This document shows, in pieces, positions 9,526 through 17,298 of a DNA stretch of 64,000 bases. The DNA is from Paracoccus xiamenensis (GTDB lineage Bacteria; Pseudomonadota; Alphaproteobacteria; Rhodobacterales; Rhodobacteraceae), in NCBI RefSeq assembly GCF_011308835.1, contig NZ_JAAOHY010000003.1:1-64000 (forward strand). Direction: 5' to 3'. Each line of letters opens with the position of its first letter. Within the stretch, counting starts at the first letter, position 1. A program made the translations under genes and the position numbers. The notes under the pieces are model-generated. The model saw nothing but the letters and a program-made list of their open reading frames with translations. It searched no databases and was not told where the DNA came from.

Positions 9526-9563
9526 ATCTGGTTGTCTTTCGCCCCGGTATCGGGGTTCGCGTG

Positions 9564-9998
9564 TCAGACCGCGCCGCTGCGCGGGCGGATCGTCAGGTCC
9601 TCATCCGGCGGATCCGTTTCCAGCCGGGCAAGGATCGGGCAATCGGCACGTTGATCGCCCCGGCAGGACGCAACCAGATCGGTCAGCGTCGCCACCATGT
9701 CCTGCATGTCGCGGATCTTTTCTTGCAGCGTGCCGATATGGTCGCTGGCAATCCGCTTGACCTCGGCGCTCTGACGGGACTTGTCGCGCCACAACCCCAG
9801 CAGGTCCGAGATCTCGGCCACGGAAAAGCCCAGATCGCGCGCCCGGCGGATGAAGCGCAGCATATGCACCTCGGTTTCAGCATAGTCGCGATAGCCAGAG
9901 CTGCGGCGCGCGGCGGGCGGGATCAATCCGATCTGTTCGTAATAGCGGATCATCTTGGCGGAAACGCCCGAGGAACTGGCGGCCTGACCGATATTCAT
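9564..9998 (-). CDS. cueR: Cu(I)-responsive MerR-family regulator CueR
   Basis: A cytoplasmic copper-sensing activator that untwists promoters with long spacers. Residues 1-70 form the winged helix-turn-helix (MNIGQAASSSGVSAKMIRYYEQIGLI), followed by a dimerisation helix. Near the C-terminus is the metal loop SCRGDQRADC, a Cys-x7-Cys arrangement as in E. coli CueR (Cys112 and Cys120). The length of 144 residues is normal. The start ATG at 9998 has AAGGAG seven bases upstream. It follows copA in the same direction after 54 bases, with a GC hairpin in the gap, and is probably co-transcribed with it. Its likely targets are the two MerR-type promoters before copA and copZ. Confidence 0.92.
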   Translation of the reverse strand: MNIGQAASSSGVSAKMIRYYEQIGLIPPAARRSSGYRDYAETEVHMLRFIRRARDLGFSVAEISDLLGLWRDKSRQSAEVKRIASDHIGTLQEKIRDMQDMVATLTDLVASCRGDQRADCPILARLETDPPDEDLTIRPRSGAV

Positions 9999-10017
9999 GC
10001 GTGATCTCCTTGCTGGT

Positions 10018-10045
10018 GCCGCCCGCGCGCCTTGCAGCGGGCGGC
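10018..10045. other. Hairpin in the copA-cueR gap
   Basis: A perfect 9-bp stem, GCCGCCCGC/GCGGGCGGC, lies between the copA stop and the cueR ribosome-binding site and has no T-tract. It may lower cueR expression relative to copA (partial attenuation or mRNA processing). This is inference from position only. Confidence 0.4.
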
Positions 10046-10052
10046 CGGGTCT

Positions 10053-12533
10053 TCATTCGGGGGCGCGAAAGCGGCGCAGGCGCAGGGCATTGCCCAGCAC
10101 GAAGACCGATGACAGCGCCATCGCCCCGGCCGCAAAGACCGGCGAAAGCAGGATGCCAAGGGCCGGATACAGCACGCCGGCAGCGACCGGAATCAGCGCC
10201 ACGTTATAGGCGAAGGCCCAGAACAGGTTCTGCCGGATATTGCCAATGGTTGCCCGCGACAGCGCGATGGCGGTGGGCACGCCCGTCAGGCTGCCCGACA
10301 TCAGCACCACATCGGCGGCCTCGATGGCGATGTCGGTGCCGGTACCGATGGCAAGGCCGACATCGGCCTCGGCAAGTGCCGGGGCGTCGTTGATGCCGTC
10401 ACCGACGAAGGCGACCTTGCCATATTGGTCCTTCAGGCGGCGAATGGCGTCAACCTTGCCATCGGGCAGCACCTCGGCCACCACCTCGTCAATGCCAAGC
10501 CGGGCGGCGATGGCCTGCGCGGTGCGGGCATTGTCGCCGGTAATCATCACCACTTTCAGGCCCAGATCGTGCAGCGCCCGGATCGCGGCGGGGGTGCTGT
10601 CCTTGATCGGGTCGGCCACGGCAACAATCGCCGCCAATCGGCCGCCGATGGCGGCGTAGAGCGGCGATTTTCCTTCAGCCGCCAGCCGTTCGGCAGTGCC
10701 GGCGAAGGGCGCCACATCATGGCCCAGCTGCACCATGAAACGATCTGCACCGATCTCAACCGGCTGATCGCCCACAATGGCCGTCACCCCGAAACCGGTC
10801 ACGGATTCGAAGCCTGAAACCGGCGGCAGGGCGATGCCCTCGGCCTCGGCCGCTTCGACGATGGCGCGGGCGATGGGATGTTCGGACTTCGCCTCGACCG
10901 CGGCCAACCGGCCCAGCACTTCGGCGCGGTCGAAACCGGTCGCGAGGTCGAGATCGGTCAGCGCAGGCCGCCCTTCGGTCAGGGTGCCGGTCTTGTCCAA
11001 GGCCACGACGCGCGCATCCTTCAGCAGTTGCAGCGCCTCGCCCCGGCGGAACAGCACACCCAACTCGGCCCCCCGCCCCGTGCCGACCATGATCGAGGTC
11101 GGCGTCGCCAGCCCCATCGCACAGGGGCACGCGATGATCAGCACAGCGACCGCATTGACCAGTGCAAAGCCAAGCGCCGGCGACGGCCCGAATACCAGCC
11201 ACACCACGAAGGTCAGCGCGGCCACCACCATGACGGCGGGCACGAACCACATCGTCACCCGGTCAACCAGGGCCTGGATCGGCAGTTTCGAACCCTGCGC
11301 CTCCTCGACCATGCGGATGATCTGGGCCAGCACCGTGTCGCCGCCGACCGCCGTCGCGCGGAAGGCGAAGGCACCCTTCTGGTTCACCGTGCCGCCCGTC
11401 ACCTGCGCACCGGGGGCTTTGGCGACCGGCACCGGCTCTCCGGTAATCATCGATTCATCGACATAGCTTTCGCCCTCGACCAGCTCGCCATCCACGGGGA
11501 TACGCTCGCCCGGGCGGACTTCGATGATGTCGCCCGCGTGCACTTCGGCGATATCCACATCCACGCCCCTGCCGTCGCGGCGGACACGCGCGGTCCGGGC
11601 CTGCAGACCCACCAGCCGCTTGATCGCCTCGGACGTGCGGCCCTTGGCGCGCGCCTCCAGCAGGCGGCCCAGCAGGATCAGCGTGACGATGACGGCGGCG
11701 GCCTCGAAATAGACATTGACGGTGCCGGGCGGCAGCAGGCCGGGCGCGAAGGTCGCGACCAGCGAATAGCCATAGGCAGCCAGCGAACCTACCGCGACCA
11801 GCGAATTCATGTCGGGCGTGCCGCGCAACAGCGCCGGCAGACCCTTCTTGTAGAAGCGGATGCCCGGGCCGAACATGACCAGCGTGGTCAGCGCGAATTG
11901 CAGGTACCAGCTGTTCTGGATGCCGATGGTCGTGGCGACAAGACGGTGCATTCCGGGGATCAGATGCGAACCCATCTCCAGCACGAAGACCGGCAGGGTC
12001 AGCACCAGCGCCGTGATGAAATCGCGTTTCAGCGCGCGTTCCTCGGCATCCTTTCGCGCGGCGGCCTCGGCCCGTTCAGCCTCGCCCTGATCGGCGATGG
12101 GGGCGGCTTCATAGCCGGCCTTCCGGATCGCCGCGATCAGGCTGGCCGCATCGGCCGTGCCGTGCACTGTCGCGCGTTCCGTCGCCAGATTGACCACCGC
12201 ATCACTGACGCCCGGCACCTCTTTCAGCGCGCGTTCGACGCGACCCACGCAGGACGCGCAGGTCATCCCCCCCACCGAAAGCTCGATCGCCCCCAAGGAG
12301 GCCGGCACCGAATAACCGGCGTTTTCGATGGCGGCGACGAGTTGCGGGCGATCCAGCGCCGGGCCGGAAATCGCCGCGCGTTCGGTCGCGAGGTTGACCA
12401 CCGCGTTACTGACACCCGGAAGGTCTTTCAGCGCACGCTCGACACGGCCCACGCAGGATGCGCAGGTCATGCCTTCGATCGGCAGGGATATGGTGGCAAG
12501 TTGGTTGCCGGCGGTTCGGGCGGGCGCATTCAT
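10053..12533 (-). CDS. copA: Copper-exporting P1B-type ATPase CopA
   Basis: Pumps Cu(I) out of the cytoplasm across the inner membrane. The 826-residue protein starts with two heavy-metal-associated domains, each with GMTCASC (Cys24/27 and Cys92/95). Next come eight predicted membrane helices including the ion-channel CPC ([13 protein letters not shown]), the phosphorylation loop DKTGTLTEG, the HP motif (SEHPIA) and the hinge [10 protein letters not shown]. The ATG at 12533 is preceded by GGAAAGGAAG. A longer frame from 12638 would read through the CueR promoter and is rejected. Transcription should start from the CueR-type promoter at 12572-12602. cueR lies immediately downstream, and copZ is separately promoted upstream. 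Confidence 0.95.
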   Translation of the reverse strand: MNAPARTAGNQLATISLPIEGMTCASCVGRVERALKDLPGVSNAVVNLATERAAISGPALDRPQLVAAIENAGYSVPASLGAIELSVGGMTCASCVGRVERALKEVPGVSDAVVNLATERATVHGTADAASLIAAIRKAGYEAAPIADQGEAERAEAAARKDAEERALKRDFITALVLTLPVFVLEMGSHLIPGMHRLVATTIGIQNSWYLQFALTTLVMFGPGIRFYKKGLPALLRGTPDMNSLVAVGSLAAYGYSLVATFAPGLLPPGTVNVYFEAAAVIVTLILLGRLLEARAKGRTSEAIKRLVGLQARTARVRRDGRGVDVDIAEVHAGDIIEVRPGERIPVDGELVEGESYVDESMITGEPVPVAKAPGAQVTGGTVNQKGAFAFRATAVGGDTVLAQIIRMVEEAQGSKLPIQALVDRVTMWFVPAVMVVAALTFVVWLVFGPSPALGFALVNAVAVLIIACPCAMGLATPTSIMVGTGRGAELGVLFRRGEALQLLKDARVVALDKTGTLTEGRPALTDLDLATGFDRAEVLGRLAAVEAKSEHPIARAIVEAAEAEGIALPPVSGFESVTGFGVTAIVGDQPVEIGADRFMVQLGHDVAPFAGTAERLAAEGKSPLYAAIGGRLAAIVAVADPIKDSTPAAIRALHDLGLKVVMITGDNARTAQAIAARLGIDEVVAEVLPDGKVDAIRRLKDQYGKVAFVGDGINDAPALAEADVGLAIGTGTDIAIEAADVVLMSGSLTGVPTAIALSRATIGNIRQNLFWAFAYNVALIPVAAGVLYPALGILLSPVFAAGAMALSSVFVLGNALRLRRFRAPE

Positions 12534-12571
12534 GGCCGCTTCCTTTCCTTCAAATACAAGGTCCGCACTGG

Positions 12572-12602
12572 GATATGGGGCTTCCAACGATGGGAAGGTC
12601 AA
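12572..12602 (-). promoter_or_regulatory. CueR-type promoter/operator of copA
   Basis: Reading the minus strand, a TTGACC -35 element and a CATATC -10 element are separated by exactly 19 bases. This is the over-long spacer that MerR-family activators correct. The spacer holds the dyad TTCCCATCGTTGGAA. It ends 39 bases upstream of the copA start. Confidence 0.85.
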
Positions 12603-12685
12603 GACTGAAAAGGGGCGGAAGGCAAAAAACATTCCCATGACTGGAACATTGCTTGCCCTTCATATGGGACGGCGGTGTCAAAATG

Positions 12686-12711
12686 AAAAGGCCGGTGTGA
12701 GCCGGCCTTTT
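12686..12711 (-). terminator. Terminator downstream of copZ
   Basis: The stem AAAAGGCCGG/CCGGCCTTTT around a 6-base loop is T-rich on both strands. It lies 60 bases after the copZ stop on the minus strand and upstream of the copA promoter, so it separates the two copper transcripts. Confidence 0.8.
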
Positions 12712-12771
12712 CGTGCAGTTATGGGCAGCGCCCCTTCAATCGGGGCCGCGCAACAAGTGTAAGCCCGCCGA

Positions 12772-12966
12772 TCAGGACTGTGTGGCGGGGAAGCCCGCCG
12801 CATCCAGCGCCTTCAGCACGGCTTCCGGCGCCGCGGACGTCTCGACCGAGACGCTGCGGTTTGCTGGATCGGTCGCGATCCGCGCGTTTTCGTCCAGCGT
12901 CGTGATCGTCGCGCTGACCGCACGGGCGCAGCCGCCGCAGGTCATTTTCTCGATATGCAGTTTCAT
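12772..12966 (-). CDS. copZ: Copper chaperone CopZ (single heavy-metal-associated domain)
   Basis: A 64-residue cytoplasmic metallochaperone that binds Cu(I) and hands it to CopA or CueR. The sequence starts MKLHIEKMTCGGCARAVSA. The MTCGGC motif gives the two cysteines of the ferredoxin-like domain, and the C-terminal GFPAT turn fits the family. The start has AGGAGAA just upstream. It has its own CueR-type promoter at 12997-13027, nearly identical to that of copA, and its own terminator. It is therefore co-regulated with copA but not co-transcribed. Confidence 0.92.
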   Translation of the reverse strand: MKLHIEKMTCGGCARAVSATITTLDENARIATDPANRSVSVETSAAPEAVLKALDAAGFPATQS

Positions 12967-12996
12967 CGAATTCTCCTGATTCCAGTTCAGGCAGCC

Positions 12997-13027
12997 GATA
13001 TGGGGCTTCCCACCGTTGGAAGGTCAA
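12997..13027 (-). promoter_or_regulatory. CueR-type promoter/operator of copZ
   Basis: Minus-strand TTGACC and CATATC are 19 bases apart, with the dyad TTCCAACGGTGGGAA between them. Spacing, -35, -10 and flanking GCCC are identical to the copA promoter, so the same regulator should act on both. Confidence 0.85.
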
Positions 13028-13070
13028 GAGCCAGAGCGAGGATTTGTGTCACGCCCATGGGCAATGCAAA

Positions 13071-13097
13071 GCCGGCGCCGCAGAACGCGGCGCCGGC
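13071..13097 (-). terminator. Hairpin terminator after the CDF exporter gene
   Basis: A perfect 11-bp stem, GCCGGCGCCGC/GCGGCGCCGGC with a 5-base loop, begins 54 bases past the stop of the cation exporter. On the minus strand it is followed by CTTTGCATT, a weak T-tract. Confidence 0.55.
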
Positions 13098-13151
13098 AAT
13101 AGTTAGCCGATAACGGCATCTGCAATCAGCAGCGCGGACGAAACGCCCCGC

Positions 13152-14159
13152 TCAGTGACTGTGCCCGGACGGCGCCGCGGGCTGCATGAAGCTGCAGACC
13201 TCCTCGCCCGTCCAGTCGATGCCAACGGTCGGGTGTTCGATCCCATAAGTGTCCTTCAGGATCGCTTCGACCTGCGCCACCATCGCGCCCAGATCGGCGC
13301 CCGCCTGCGGTTGAATTTTCAAGGTCGCCAGCGTCCGGCCCGAGGTGATCTGCCAGATATGGACATGGCTCACGGCCTCGACCCCCGGAACATTGTTCAG
13401 CAGATGCGTGGTGATCTTGTCCGTATCAGCATTGGCGGGCGCGCCTTCCAGCAGAATATCAAGGGTGTTCTTCAAAAGAGCCCAGCCACTGCGCAGGATC
13501 AGCAGCGAAACGAAGACCGACAGGATCGGGTCGATCGGCGTCCAGCCGGTAAACCAGATCACCACAGCTGCCACGATCGCGCCGACCGAGCCGAGCAGGT
13601 CGCCCATGACATGCAGCACGGCACCCTTGACGTTCACATGTTCGCTGTCGCCGCGCGTCAGCAGCCACAGGACGAACAGATTCACCAGCATGCCGATGAA
13701 AGCAATCACGAACATCGAACCGGCAAGGACCGGCTGCGGCTCGCGGAAGCGCTCGACAGCTTCGAACAGGATGAAGCCCACGATTCCGAACAGGGTCAGC
13801 GCGTTGATCAGGCCGGCGATCACCTCGAACCGGGCATAGCCGAAGCTGCGCCGGCGATCTGCGGGGCGCCGGCCAATGCGGAATGCCGCATAGGCCAGCC
13901 CGAGCGCGAAGGCATCGGTCAGCATATGCCCCGCATCCGCCAGCAGCGCCAGCGAGCCCGAGATAATGCCCCCCGCCGCCTCGACCAGCATGAAGCCGAA
14001 GATGATGAAGAACGAGATCAGGATCTTCTTCTCGTTTGCCGCAGTGACCTCTGGCACATGCGAATGATCGTGATCATGGTCGTGGTTATGGCCGTGCGCA
14101 TGATTATGCCCGGCATGGGCCGCGTGATCGTGGTCGTCATGTGCAGAATTCTGGGTCAT
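13152..14159 (-). CDS. Cation diffusion facilitator (Zn/Co exporter, CzcD/DmeF type)
   Basis: A proton-driven inner-membrane exporter of divalent metals. The first about 35 residues are packed with His and Asp (HNHAHGHNHDHDHDHSH), a cytoplasmic metal-binding tail. Six hydrophobic segments follow. The transport-site pairs are HMLTD (in LADAGHMLTD) and HVMGD, the His-x3-Asp pattern of zinc-transporting members. A C-terminal cytoplasmic domain carries SHVHIWQI and ends in GHSH. The length of 335 residues is normal. The upstream promoter is overlapped by a perfect palindrome, and an SmtB-like repressor gene precedes it in the same direction. Zinc is most likely; cobalt or cadmium are possible. 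Confidence 0.9.
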   Translation of the reverse strand: MTQNSAHDDHDHAAHAGHNHAHGHNHDHDHDHSHVPEVTAANEKKILISFFIIFGFMLVEAAGGIISGSLALLADAGHMLTDAFALGLAYAAFRIGRRPADRRRSFGYARFEVIAGLINALTLFGIVGFILFEAVERFREPQPVLAGSMFVIAFIGMLVNLFVLWLLTRGDSEHVNVKGAVLHVMGDLLGSVGAIVAAVVIWFTGWTPIDPILSVFVSLLILRSGWALLKNTLDILLEGAPANADTDKITTHLLNNVPGVEAVSHVHIWQITSGRTLATLKIQPQAGADLGAMVAQVEAILKDTYGIEHPTVGIDWTGEEVCSFMQPAAPSGHSH

Positions 14160-14182
14160 GTCGTATTTCCTGTCGCCAATTT

Positions 14183-14208
14183 AACAGTTGAATAGCTATT
14201 CAACTGTT
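14183..14208. promoter_or_regulatory. ArsR/SmtB operator, perfect 12-2-12 palindrome
   Basis: A perfect 26-base inverted repeat has 12-base arms (AACAGTTGAATA) around a central GC. This is the classic geometry of SmtB/CzrA/ZiaR operators with a TGAATA-n2-TATTCA core. It covers the -10 region and spacer of the exporter promoter, so the repressor would block RNA polymerase until metal binds. Confidence 0.9.
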
Positions 14209-14217
14209 TTCTGTCAA
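14189..14217 (-). promoter_or_regulatory. Sigma-70 promoter of the CDF exporter
   Basis: Minus-strand TTGACA (14212-14217) and TATTCA (14189-14194) are separated by 17 bases, a near-consensus promoter. It lies 30 bases before the exporter start and is embedded in the palindromic operator. Confidence 0.8.
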
Positions 14218-14253
14218 CACGCCCGCCGACATGGCTGCGCGGAAAGGGGGCCG

Positions 14254-14592
14254 TCAGTCGCCGTGGTGGTCCTCGACGATGTGATTAGCCATGTCGATCA
14301 GCACATGGCTGACATGGTGGTCGGCGATTCCATAGAAAATCTGCTTTGATTGCCGGACGCCGTTCACCAGCCGTGCGGCGCGCAGAAGCCGCAGATGGTG
14401 GCTGACCAGCGACAGCGACAGGTCCAGCCGCTCGGCGATCTCGCTGACCGGGATCGGGCCGTCCAGACAGCACAGCACGATCCGAAGGCGCGAGGGATCG
14501 CCCAGCAGGCGGAAGGTCTCGGCCAGAATCGCGATCTGGTTCTGGGACAGGTCGGGGGCATCTCCATGCAGGATCTCGTTATCGTCAGGCAT
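14254..14592 (-). CDS. ArsR/SmtB-family metal-sensing repressor
   Basis: A 112-residue winged-helix dimeric repressor. The DNA-binding part reads PVSEIAERLDLSLSLVSHHLRLLRAARLV. The last helix carries Asp-x-His-x10-His-x2-Glu (from DHH to HIVE), the alpha-5 zinc site of SmtB. The alpha-3 CVC motif of arsenic and cadmium sensors is absent, so zinc (or Co/Ni) is the expected ligand. It is upstream of, and co-directional with, the CDF exporter. The only operator seen is between the two genes, which implies the repressor itself is made constitutively and controls the exporter. No palindrome was seen before its own start. Confidence 0.88.
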   Translation of the reverse strand: MPDDNEILHGDAPDLSQNQIAILAETFRLLGDPSRLRIVLCCLDGPIPVSEIAERLDLSLSLVSHHLRLLRAARLVNGVRQSKQIFYGIADHHVSHVLIDMANHIVEDHHGD

Positions 14593-14834
14593 GCTTTAAA
14601 GTCCCATGGTCGCAGGTTGTGGACGGCTTGGCTGGGCGCGCCGCCGGGCCGATCAAAGCTATCAATGCGACACACCGATGACAACGACGCAGCGCGGAAG
14701 GCGGGGGCTATAACACCGGTCGGCCTATCCGCGTCGGTGGCGGATTGATGCGCGGCCGGGTTGAACAGCGCGTCAATGCGGACGCGTCCGGTGAACCAGT
14801 CTGCTGGCCCTTCGCCGTCGATGCAACGCGCTGC

Positions 14835-16109
14835 TCAGACCAGCCGGGGGCGCAGCAGGATAGGCGCGTCGGGGCGCAGGGTGATCTGCGGCCGCAGTCG
14901 AGGCGCGGCACCATCCGGCGCATCCAGTCGAAAAAGCGCGTAAACATTGCTGATGACGCGGCTGGCGATCAGGTTGGCCAGATGCAGACCGATGCAGCGA
15001 TGCGGGCCAAGACCGAATGGCAGATAGGCGTGGCGCGGGCGCGTCTCGACCCGCTCGGGCAGGAAACGGGCGGGATCAAAGCGTTCGGGATCGGGCCAAT
15101 AGGCCGGGTTGCGGTGCAGCAGCCAGGGCGAGACCAGCACCGTGCCGCCAGCAGGGACGCGGTAAGGGCCAATCTGGTCCGCCGCAACAGCCCGCCGCTC
15201 GATGACCCAGATCGAGGGGTAGAGCCGCAGCGCCTCGGCAAACAGGTGCTGCGGCTCGGAAGCCTCGAACCCCTGCCCGGCGTTACTGGCGACCAACCAG
15301 AACATCCAGGCAAGTGCATTGGCCGTGGTTTCGTGCCCTGCCAGCAGCAGGGTGACGGCGGCATCGCGCAATTCGGTATCGGTCAGCGCCTTGGCACCCT
15401 CGGCCTCATGCGCGGCCAGCAGACGCGACAGCACGTCATCAGGACGGTCGGAAGACTGGCGACGGGCCCGGATCATCTCGGTCACGATGGCGTCTATCAG
15501 ATTCCGTGCTGCCTTGAAATCGCGCCGGTGGAAGGCAGCCGAGATCATTGAGGGATCGAATGGCGCCTGCAGCCGGCGCCAGGTGTCGTTCAGCAGCACC
15601 GACAGCGCAGACTCGACCCGCGTCGCGTCGATCTCGGTCGAGAACAGCAGCCGGACGGCCATCGCGATGACCAGATCCATCATCTCGGCCACGATGTCGA
15701 TCTGGCCGCCACCCTCCACAACCTGCCCCCAGCGGGTCAGCATCGGCTGGATATGAGCGTCGATCAGTGCACTGTAATCGGCGACAGCGCGAGGCTGGAA
15801 GACCGGCGCCAACAGCTTGCGGTGACGCGCCCAGGCCTCGCTGTTCCCCGACATCAGGCTGTCGCCGCATGTGGCCGCGATCAGCGCGGCGCTGCGCGTG
15901 TTCTTGTGGTAATTGGCCGCCTGCCTCGACAGGACATGCTCGATTGCCTCGGGCTGGTTCAGCAGGTGGGCCGTGATATGGGCAAAGCGAAACCGGACGA
16001 TGTCGCCATGCGCCCGCACCGCATCCGTCATCAGCGCCAGCGGGTCACGCTGAAATGCCGCCAGCGATCCGGTCAGCAGCCGGCCGCGCGGACCGGGGGC
16101 GCGGCTCAT
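14835..16109 (-). CDS. Cytochrome P450 monooxygenase
   Basis: A soluble heme-thiolate monooxygenase of 424 residues, normal for a bacterial P450. The I-helix oxygen-activation motif is AGHETTAN, the K-helix ExxR is in EALRLY, and the heme-binding loop is FGLGPHRCIG with the ligand Cys near residue 372. The N-terminus has no membrane anchor. The substrate cannot be read from the sequence. It overlaps the upstream sulfotransferase gene by four bases, so the two are translated together, and they diverge from the seven-gene operon starting at 17299. This placement suggests tailoring (hydroxylation) of that operon's product. No dedicated ferredoxin or reductase is nearby. Confidence 0.93.
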   Translation of the reverse strand: MSRAPGPRGRLLTGSLAAFQRDPLALMTDAVRAHGDIVRFRFAHITAHLLNQPEAIEHVLSRQAANYHKNTRSAALIAATCGDSLMSGNSEAWARHRKLLAPVFQPRAVADYSALIDAHIQPMLTRWGQVVEGGGQIDIVAEMMDLVIAMAVRLLFSTEIDATRVESALSVLLNDTWRRLQAPFDPSMISAAFHRRDFKAARNLIDAIVTEMIRARRQSSDRPDDVLSRLLAAHEAEGAKALTDTELRDAAVTLLLAGHETTANALAWMFWLVASNAGQGFEASEPQHLFAEALRLYPSIWVIERRAVAADQIGPYRVPAGGTVLVSPWLLHRNPAYWPDPERFDPARFLPERVETRPRHAYLPFGLGPHRCIGLHLANLIASRVISNVYALFRLDAPDGAAPRLRPQITLRPDAPILLRPRLV

Positions 16110-17224
16110 GTCGGATAGCCCCAGGTCTCGAAACTGCGCCGCCAGCGGCTGGCGACCAGGGCGCGGCTGGAGGCGTCCAGTTCGACAAAGCTGTTCTTTT
16201 CATAGCCGCGCAACCCGGCAAGATAAGCCTCCAGATCAGGCCGCATCCGGTCAAACCCGTCCAGCCCCAACCGGTGGTAGACAGTGCGGATCTGCCCCAC
16301 CGGATCGGCCTCCAGCGCATCAAAGCGCAGCTCGCAGAAGCGGCCTTCGGGGATCAGGGGCAGATCCTCGAAATAGGCGTCATACATGGTTTCGTGACGG
16401 GTCAGGATGCCCTCGTCTATGGCGTCCAGATCGGGGCGCTGCAGATAGGTGTACCAGCCCGCGGTGTCGAAGAAATGCCGCTGCGACTGGAAAACCCGGT
16501 AGGGGTCGCGGTGGATGTGGACAAAGCGGGCATCGGGGAAGATTTCCAGAATGGTGCGGATGCGCGCCGTATGGGGCGGCGATTTCAGCAGCAGCGCCCG
16601 ACCGTCGTTCAGCGAAAGCTTCTTGCAGAATGTCAGGAAGGCATCTTTCCAGGCGGCGACCTCGGCCGGGTCGACGCCGCGAAAGCTAAGCTGGCGTTCG
16701 TAATGATCCTGCCGGGCCGGAAAGCTGATGCCCAGATACAGCGAACACAGGCTCATCAGCAGGGGCGCGAATTCGTCCTCCTGCGGCGAGGCGAAGCTGA
16801 GCGCCATGTTGTCCATCGGGCGCTTGGGCGGGACCAGCCAGGAAAACAGCCGCGTCATCAGGTTTTCGGTGGTCAGGAAGGTCAGCGGGTTCACCACCCT
16901 ATAGGTATTTGCAAACTGGAACTGCGCCCGGTCGCAGGCCAGCAGGTCATGCAGATGCGTGGTGCCGCTGCGCCAATGGCCGAGGATGAACAAGGGCGGC
17001 TGCGCGATCTGCACTCTGTCCACGGCGCGACCATGGCGCAGCTTCTCGATCGCGGCAAATGCGGAATTGGGCAGGCTGGCGGCGGTGATGAACGCGGCGC
17101 GGTGCAGATAGGCGGGCGAGACGCGGAACCCGTTCTGGGCCAGTAGCGTCATCCATTTCCCGAAAGTGATGCCGGTCAGGTAATTGTGCCCAACGCTCCA
17201 CCGATGCTTGAGTTTTGCACTCAT
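16106..17224 (-). CDS. PAPS-dependent sulfotransferase family protein
   Basis: A 372-residue protein predicted to transfer sulfate from PAPS to an alcohol. The 5'-phosphosulfate loop is LGHWRSGTTHLHDLL (about residues 80-95), and the 3'-phosphate motif is VHIHRDPYRVFQSQRHFF. The C-terminal region (LRGYEKNSF) matches the Sulfotransfer_3 group, which includes lipid and carbohydrate sulfotransferases. Its stop overlaps the P450 start. Its own start lies 74 bases from the divergent HMG-CoA-reductase-like gene, so both promoters share that gap. The acceptor is unknown. A P450-made hydroxyl on the product of the adjacent operon is a reasonable guess. Confidence 0.85.
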   Translation of the reverse strand: MSAKLKHRWSVGHNYLTGITFGKWMTLLAQNGFRVSPAYLHRAAFITAASLPNSAFAAIEKLRHGRAVDRVQIAQPPLFILGHWRSGTTHLHDLLACDRAQFQFANTYRVVNPLTFLTTENLMTRLFSWLVPPKRPMDNMALSFASPQEDEFAPLLMSLCSLYLGISFPARQDHYERQLSFRGVDPAEVAAWKDAFLTFCKKLSLNDGRALLLKSPPHTARIRTILEIFPDARFVHIHRDPYRVFQSQRHFFDTAGWYTYLQRPDLDAIDEGILTRHETMYDAYFEDLPLIPEGRFCELRFDALEADPVGQIRTVYHRLGLDGFDRMRPDLEAYLAGLRGYEKNSFVELDASSRALVASRWRRSFETWGYPT

Positions 17225-17298
17225 TACTGTTCTTTCTCGACAAAACCCGCCTTTCGATCACGTGCTATCACCAGTCCGCCGAGTTACGAAACCGCCAA

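Noticed and set aside
7788..9527. 579-codon minus-strand frame opposite the glutamate dehydrogenase C-terminal half
   Set aside because: It is a codon-position artefact of GC-rich coding DNA; no ribosome site, no recognisable family, and the sense gene is certain.
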